Assembly: GCF_041053105.1 (NCBI RefSeq)
Contig: NZ_CP163444.1
Coordinates: 2,604,001 to 2,668,000, forward strand
From: Streptomyces sp. R44
GTDB lineage: Bacteria; Actinomycetota; Actinomycetes; Streptomycetales; Streptomycetaceae
Direction of reading: 5' to 3'
DNA length: 64,000 bases
The first letter of the stretch is position 1; every line of letters begins with the position of its first letter. Shown piece after piece: positions 60,148-64,000 of the stretch. The notes below the pieces were generated by a model. That model was not told the DNA's origin. It ran no database searches and was given only the letters and a program-made list of their open reading frames with translations. The position numbers and the translations under genes are program-made.

Positions 60148-61185
60148 ATGACCCAGGTGACCGAGCACGGCGGAGGCGTCTGGTCCCTGCGGGTGCCCAT
60201 CCCGGACAATCCGCTGGGCCACACCCTGGTCCACGTCCTCGACACCGACCGCGGCCCGGTCCTCGTCGACACGGGCTGGGACGACCCGGCCTCCTGGGAC
60301 GAACTCAGCGGCGGACTGGCCGCGTTGGGCCTGTCGGTCACGGAGATCCACGGAGTCGTCATCACCCACCACCACCCCGACCACCACGGCCTCTCCGGCC
60401 GGGTCCGCGAGGAGTCGGGCGCCTGGATCGCCATGCACGCCGCCGACACGGCCGTCGTCCGCCGCACCCGCGAGGCCGAGCCCGGCACCTGGTTCGACTA
60501 CCTCGCCCGCAAACTCGCCACCGTCGGCGCCCCCGAGGACCACATCGCGCCGCTGCGCGCCGCCCGCGCCGCCGGCCGGATGCGGACCCTGCCAGGACTC
60601 CGCTCGGCCCTCCCCGACCGCGAGATCGTCCCCGGCGAGCTCCTCGACCTGGCCGGACGCCGCCTCCGCGCGATCTGGACCCCCGGCCACACCCCCGGGC
60701 ACGTCTGCCTCCACCTGGAGGAGGAGCACCCCTCCCGGCTGCCCGGCCACGGCCGGCTCTTCTCCGGCGACCACCTGCTGCCCGGGATCTCCCCGCACAT
60801 CGGCCTGTACGAGGACCCCGACGACGCGACCGCCACCGATCCCCTCGGCGACTACCTGGACTCCCTCGAACGGATCGGCCGCCTCGGCGTCGCCGAGGTC
60901 CTCCCCGCCCACCAGTACGCCTTCACCGACGCCGCAGGCCGGGTCCGCGAACTCCTCGACCACCACGAGGAGCGCCTCACCGGCCTCCTCGGCCTCCTCG
61001 CGACCCCGCTCACCCCGTGGCAGCTCGCCGAGCGCATGGAGTGGAACCGCCCCTGGGAGCAGATCCCCTACGGCTCCCGCAACATCGCCGTCAGCGAGGC
61101 CGAGGCCCACCTCCGCCGCCTGGTGAAGCTCGGCCGCGCGGAGCCGGTGGCGGGCACGGACCCGGTCACGTACGTCGCGGTCTGA
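60148..61185 (+). CDS. MBL-fold metallo-hydrolase
   Basis: 345 aa. The metal motif is VITHHHPDHHGLSG (HxHxDH), then IWTPGHTPGHVCLHLE (His), LFSGDHLLPGISPHIGL (Asp) and VLPAHQYAFTD. A C-terminal winged-helix-like ~90 aa tail is typical of the larger thioesterase-like or RNase Z-like MBL proteins that act on acyl-CoA or similar esters. The promoter carries the shared palindrome, tying it to the acyl-CoA regulon. Its 3' hairpin is shared with the kinase gene. Confidence 0.9.
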   Translation: MTQVTEHGGGVWSLRVPIPDNPLGHTLVHVLDTDRGPVLVDTGWDDPASWDELSGGLAALGLSVTEIHGVVITHHHPDHHGLSGRVREESGAWIAMHAADTAVVRRTREAEPGTWFDYLARKLATVGAPEDHIAPLRAARAAGRMRTLPGLRSALPDREIVPGELLDLAGRRLRAIWTPGHTPGHVCLHLEEEHPSRLPGHGRLFSGDHLLPGISPHIGLYEDPDDATATDPLGDYLDSLERIGRLGVAEVLPAHQYAFTDAAGRVRELLDHHEERLTGLLGLLATPLTPWQLAERMEWNRPWEQIPYGSRNIAVSEAEAHLRRLVKLGRAEPVAGTDPVTYVAV

Positions 61186-61210
61186 GGCCCGCCCCGCCTC
61201 GGCCCGCCCT

Positions 61211-61252
61211 GTCCCTCATCCGCCTCAGGCCTTGAACAGGCGGATGAGGGAC
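61211..61252. terminator. hairpin inside the kinase 3' end
   Basis: Perfect 15-bp arms GTCCCTCATCCGCCT and AGGCGGATGAGGGAC around a 12-nt loop. The right arm and loop lie in kinase codons (SLIRLFKA) and its stop; positioned to terminate the MBL gene, 26 bp past its stop. Confidence 0.82.
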
Positions 61253-62850
61253 ATGATCAGGACCAGTGGGGAGATGCCGCCGCCGAGCACCATCACCGGG
61301 ATCGCCACCCACCACAGCCAGTGCTGCCCACCGTGCTCGTAAGAGTCGTAGCCGTTGTGGACGAAGAGGAACCAGAGGAGGTGGAGGGTCAGTAAGGCGA
61401 TCAGCGCGATCCAGTAGAGGGCGACCCCGGCCGACCACAGCCGGACCCGGCCGGGCCGGACCGTGAGCAGCCGCCCCCGGTAGACCTGGAGTCCGACCAT
61501 CGTGGCGATCAGGAGGGCCGTCGCGGGCAGTCGCCACCAGTCGTTCATCGCCCACTGGTACGGGCCTTGCGCCTGGTCGGAGAGCGAGGGGTACGCGATC
61601 GCCCGGCTCAGGAGGTCCACTCCGCCGACGAGGAAGGCCACCATCGGCACCAGGTAGAAGAGGCCGAGAAGCGGCCTCCCCAGACCCGAGGTCAGCGCCC
61701 GCACCGCACGCTCCCGCGCGGACGGCACACCGGCCGAGGAGGCCCGGGCCCGCCCTCCGGCGGCGGCCGGTCCGCGGACGGCGGCGCGGGGCCGGGGCAG
61801 AACGGCGGTGGGGCGCGGCGGAGGGAGGACGGTGGTGGCCGGCGTCGTACCCGTGCCCGTACGGGCGCTTGAGGGAGCCGGCTCCACCCCGCCATCGGGC
61901 TCCGGCTCGGCATCGGGCTCCACCCCGCCATCGGGCTCCGGCTCGGCAGCGGGCTCCGGCTCGAACTCCGCCTCCGCGTTGAGCAGCTCCTCCGCCTTCT
62001 GCGCGATGGCCGCGACCACCGGCGCCGGCAGCCAGCTCCCCGACTCCGCCCGGTGGGCGTCCGCCGTCGCGGCGAGCTCCGCCACCGGCGGCCGGTCGTC
62101 CGGCCGCTTGGCGAGGCAGCTCCGTACGAGCTCCCCGAACGGCCCCTCGACCCCGTCGAGGTCCGGCTCGTGGTGGACGAGCCGGTACAGCAGCTCCGCC
62201 ACCGAACCGCCGCCGAAGGGCCCGCGCCCGGTCGCCGCGAACGCGAGGACCGCGCCGAGCGAGAAGAGGTCCGCCGCGGGCCCGACCGTCCGCCCCTCCG
62301 CCTGCTCGGGCGACATGAAACCGGGCGAGCCGACGACAAGGCCCGTCCCCGTGAGGGCCGTCTCGTCGGCGGAGCGGGCGATGCCGAAGTCGATGAGCAG
62401 GGGCCCGGACGGCGACAGCAGCACGTTCGACGGTTTGACGTCCCGGTGCACGAGCCCCGCCCGGTGCACGCCGTCGAGGGCGTGCGCGAGGCCGGAGAGC
62501 AGCCGCCAGAGGGCCGGTTCGGGAAGGGGTCCGTGGGCGAGGACCGCCTCGGAGAGCGCGGGACCCGGCACGTACGCGGTGGCCAGCCAGGGCACCTCCG
62601 CGTCCGGGTCGGCGTCGAGGACCGGGACGGTGCCGGCGCCGCGTAACGACCGGGCGGCCCGCACCTCGCGGGCGAAACGCTTGCGGAAGCCCGGGTCGCC
62701 GGCGAGCGCGCCGTGCACCACCTTGAGCGCGACCGTCCGGCCGCCCCGCGAACGGCCCAGGTAGACGCGGCCCATGCCGCCCTCGCCCAGCCGGTAGAGG
62801 AGCCGGTAGGGGCCGACGCCCCGCGGGTCGCTCTCGGTCAACGCGCGCAT
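61225..62850 (-). CDS. membrane Ser/Thr protein kinase (PknB-type)
   Basis: 541 aa. Kinase domain 15-280: GEGGMGRVYLG glycine loop, ALKVV with Lys43, VHRDVKPSNVLL catalytic loop, LIDFGIARS, and SPGFMSPEQAEG. A Glu/Pro/Asp repeat linker (EPEPDGGVEP) follows, then about four membrane helices in the C-terminal ~160 residues (LGLFYLVPMVAFLVGGV, ALYWIALIALLTLHLLWFLF). Unlike PknB it has no PASTA domains. It probably phosphorylates cytoplasmic targets in response to a membrane signal. Confidence 0.92.
   Translation of the reverse strand: MRALTESDPRGVGPYRLLYRLGEGGMGRVYLGRSRGGRTVALKVVHGALAGDPGFRKRFAREVRAARSLRGAGTVPVLDADPDAEVPWLATAYVPGPALSEAVLAHGPLPEPALWRLLSGLAHALDGVHRAGLVHRDVKPSNVLLSPSGPLLIDFGIARSADETALTGTGLVVGSPGFMSPEQAEGRTVGPAADLFSLGAVLAFAATGRGPFGGGSVAELLYRLVHHEPDLDGVEGPFGELVRSCLAKRPDDRPPVAELAATADAHRAESGSWLPAPVVAAIAQKAEELLNAEAEFEPEPAAEPEPDGGVEPDAEPEPDGGVEPAPSSARTGTGTTPATTVLPPPRPTAVLPRPRAAVRGPAAAGGRARASSAGVPSARERAVRALTSGLGRPLLGLFYLVPMVAFLVGGVDLLSRAIAYPSLSDQAQGPYQWAMNDWWRLPATALLIATMVGLQVYRGRLLTVRPGRVRLWSAGVALYWIALIALLTLHLLWFLFVHNGYDSYEHGGQHWLWWVAIPVMVLGGGISPLVLIMSLIRLFKA
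61880..61951. repeat. 36-bp tandem repeat in the kinase linker
   Basis: Two copies (61880-61915, 61916-61951) differ only near the end (CATCG versus CAGCG) and encode a 12-aa Glu/Pro/Asp unit. Confidence 0.85.
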
Positions 62851-62995
62851 TCCGCACCCCCGTGAAGACGCCGTCGTCGTGCTCTCGTGGCGGCGTCAGC
62901 ATGGCACAGCGATCAGCTCTCCGGCAGGCTGCTCCCGCAGCCGGTGTGAGGCGCCTCGCACCCCCGGGGCGGCGGGCGTACGGGCCGGTAGAGTG

Positions 62996-63120
62996 AGCGG
63001 GTCGTCATCATGCCCGTACGGGGGGAAGCCGGTGGAAATCCGGCACTGACCGCGCAGCCGTGAGCCGCCCCCAGGGGAGCGGCGAGTCGGAATGCCCCGC
63101 CCGGGACGTGACCGCCGGCA
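62996..63120 (+). promoter_or_regulatory. cobalamin riboswitch
   Basis: The conserved core is visible: GGGGGAAGCCGGTGGAAATC then CGGCACTGACCGCGCAGCCG and TGAGC, followed by a B12 box (GAGTCGGAATGCCCCGCCC). It is about 70 bases before the gene start, in the 5' leader. Such switches shut expression when adenosyl- or methylcobalamin is present. The remainder of 62851-62995 shows no gene. Confidence 0.9.
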
Positions 63121-63192
63121 CCGTCGAGGAATACGGAGCCGGAGCCTGGTGCCCCCGAGGCGTGCCGGTGCCCGGCCGCAGGAGAGGGCCCC

Positions 63193-64000
63193 ATGAACAC
63201 CGTCCGCCGCGGCGCCGCCGCGCTCGCCGCCGCCGCCGCAGTCGCGCTCGGCACCGCAGCAGCCGTCCCGGCCGCCGCCGCGCCGTCCCCGACCCCCTCG
63301 ACCGGCACCCTCCCGCCCGGCCTGTACGGCACGAAGGACCCGACCTACGACGGTGTCTGGCGGCAGTCGCTCGCCTTCCTCGCCCAGGGCCGCGCCGGCT
63401 ACCAGCCCGCCGACCAGGCGGTGAACTGGCTGCTCGGCCAGCAGTGCGACGACGGTTCGTTCGCCTCGTACCGCGCGGACGTGTCGACGTCCTGCGACGC
63501 GAAGACGATGCGGGACACCAACGCCACGGCCGTCGCCGTCGAGGCGCTCCGCGCCGTGCGCCGCCAGTCCGCCGCCCCCGCGGCGATCGACAAGGCCGTC
63601 GAGGCCGGCACCGACTGGCTGCGGTCCGTGCAGAACAAGGACGGCGGCTGGGGCTACGGCGCCGGCGGCGCGAGCGACGCCAACTCCACCTCGATCGTGA
63701 TCGGCGCGCTCGCCGCGATCGGCGTGAAGCCCGTCTCGTTCACGTCGGCCGAGGGCCGCACCCCGTACGACGCGCTCCTCGCCTTCGCCCTGCCCTGCTC
63801 GTCCAAGGACGGCGCCGGGGCGTTCGCGTACCAGCCGGACAAGGACGGCAAGCTCCTCGCCAACGCCGACGCCACCGCGGCGGCGACCCTCGCCGGGCTC
63901 GGGAAGAGCATCGTCGCCGCGAAGGCCTCCCCCGAGCAGCCGCCGGCCTGCAACGACCTGTCGAAGCCGACCGCCGAGCGGGCCGCCCTGAACGGCGCCT
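63193..64000 (+). CDS. secreted prenyltransferase/squalene-oxidase-repeat protein (B12-regulated), N-terminal part
   Basis: 269 codons visible; the gene continues past the right edge. A signal peptide (LAAAAAVALGTAAAVPAAAA) directs export. Paired-helix repeats with QQCDDGSFAS and QNKDGGWGYG suggest an alpha/alpha barrel, similar in fold to transcobalamin/intrinsic factor. AGGAGAGG precedes the ATG. The cobalamin riboswitch implies a role in capturing or using B12, for example as a surface cobalamin-binding partner of an uptake system encoded downstream. Confidence 0.85.
   Translation, partial: MNTVRRGAAALAAAAAVALGTAAAVPAAAAPSPTPSTGTLPPGLYGTKDPTYDGVWRQSLAFLAQGRAGYQPADQAVNWLLGQQCDDGSFASYRADVSTSCDAKTMRDTNATAVAVEALRAVRRQSAAPAAIDKAVEAGTDWLRSVQNKDGGWGYGAGGASDANSTSIVIGALAAIGVKPVSFTSAEGRTPYDALLAFALPCSSKDGAGAFAYQPDKDGKLLANADATAAATLAGLGKSIVAAKASPEQPPACNDLSKPTAERAALNGA

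Noticed and set aside
61880..61951. Possible CRISPR-like repeats in the kinase gene.
   Set aside because: There are only two adjacent copies without spacers, in frame inside a coding linker.

Overview
The window is high-GC actinobacterial chromosome, almost certainly Streptomyces. Signs of this are third-position GC bias, GTG/TTG/CTG starts, leaderless genes, many lipoproteins, paired NarL-type two-component systems, a type A RNase P RNA, and DmdR/IdeR-type iron boxes. Most of it is ordinary core chromosome with short operons. The left edge cuts a PhzF-family gene and the right edge cuts a secreted protein gene under a cobalamin riboswitch.

Layout. 0.5-4.9 kb: iron uptake operon efeO-efeB-efeU plus an overlapping lipoprotein gene, behind tandem iron boxes. 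4.9-7.5 kb: primase/polymerase-like protein, a TetR regulator with its own palindrome, and a dimethylargininase. 7.5-8.57 kb: an intact IS481-family element with 6-bp target duplication, inserted between two convergent genes without damaging either. 8.6-19 kb: Rsm22-like methyltransferase, Bcr/CflA efflux, oxidoreductases, a phoD/tnpB scar, an excalibur protein, a serine hydrolase and a two-component system. 19-20 kb: rnpB with its terminator and a 54-aa membrane protein. 20-31 kb: leaderless MerR gene, RNB ribonuclease, yaaA, KDPG aldolase, the nif3/zinc-ribbon/RNase H-phosphatase operon, and a siderophore-binding lipoprotein with an iron box. 34-37.9 kb: ABC exporter with a DesK/DesR-like pair. 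42.9-50.6 kb: NmrA-MarR operon and housekeeping or unknown genes. 52-55.6 kb: an operon of alpha-barrel protein, methyltransferase and GT4. 60-64 kb: MBL hydrolase, Ser/Thr kinase, B12 riboswitch.

The most interesting thread is a scattered catabolic regulon. A TetR protein at 55861-56484 closely resembles mycobacterial KstR, the cholesterol-catabolism repressor. Exact or near matches to the KstR box TnnAACnnGTTnnA lie upstream of a MaoC/ADH/SDR operon, a fused FadE34-like acyl-CoA dehydrogenase plus SCP-x thiolase operon, an ALDH-ferredoxin operon, and beside the regulator. A second palindrome, CTGACGGnnsGTCAG, recurs at three of these promoters and also before an Rv3520c-like F420 oxidoreductase and an MBL hydrolase. 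No sterol-ring degradation gene is seen here, so the substrate is open: the gene set looks like side-chain or branched-acyl beta-oxidation under two regulators.

Mobile-DNA traces beyond the IS are a TnpB N-terminal fragment fused to a phoD C-terminal fragment, and a tyrosine-integrase C-terminal remnant next to a strong hairpin. No CRISPR array, tRNA, prophage or recognisable biosynthetic cluster was seen.
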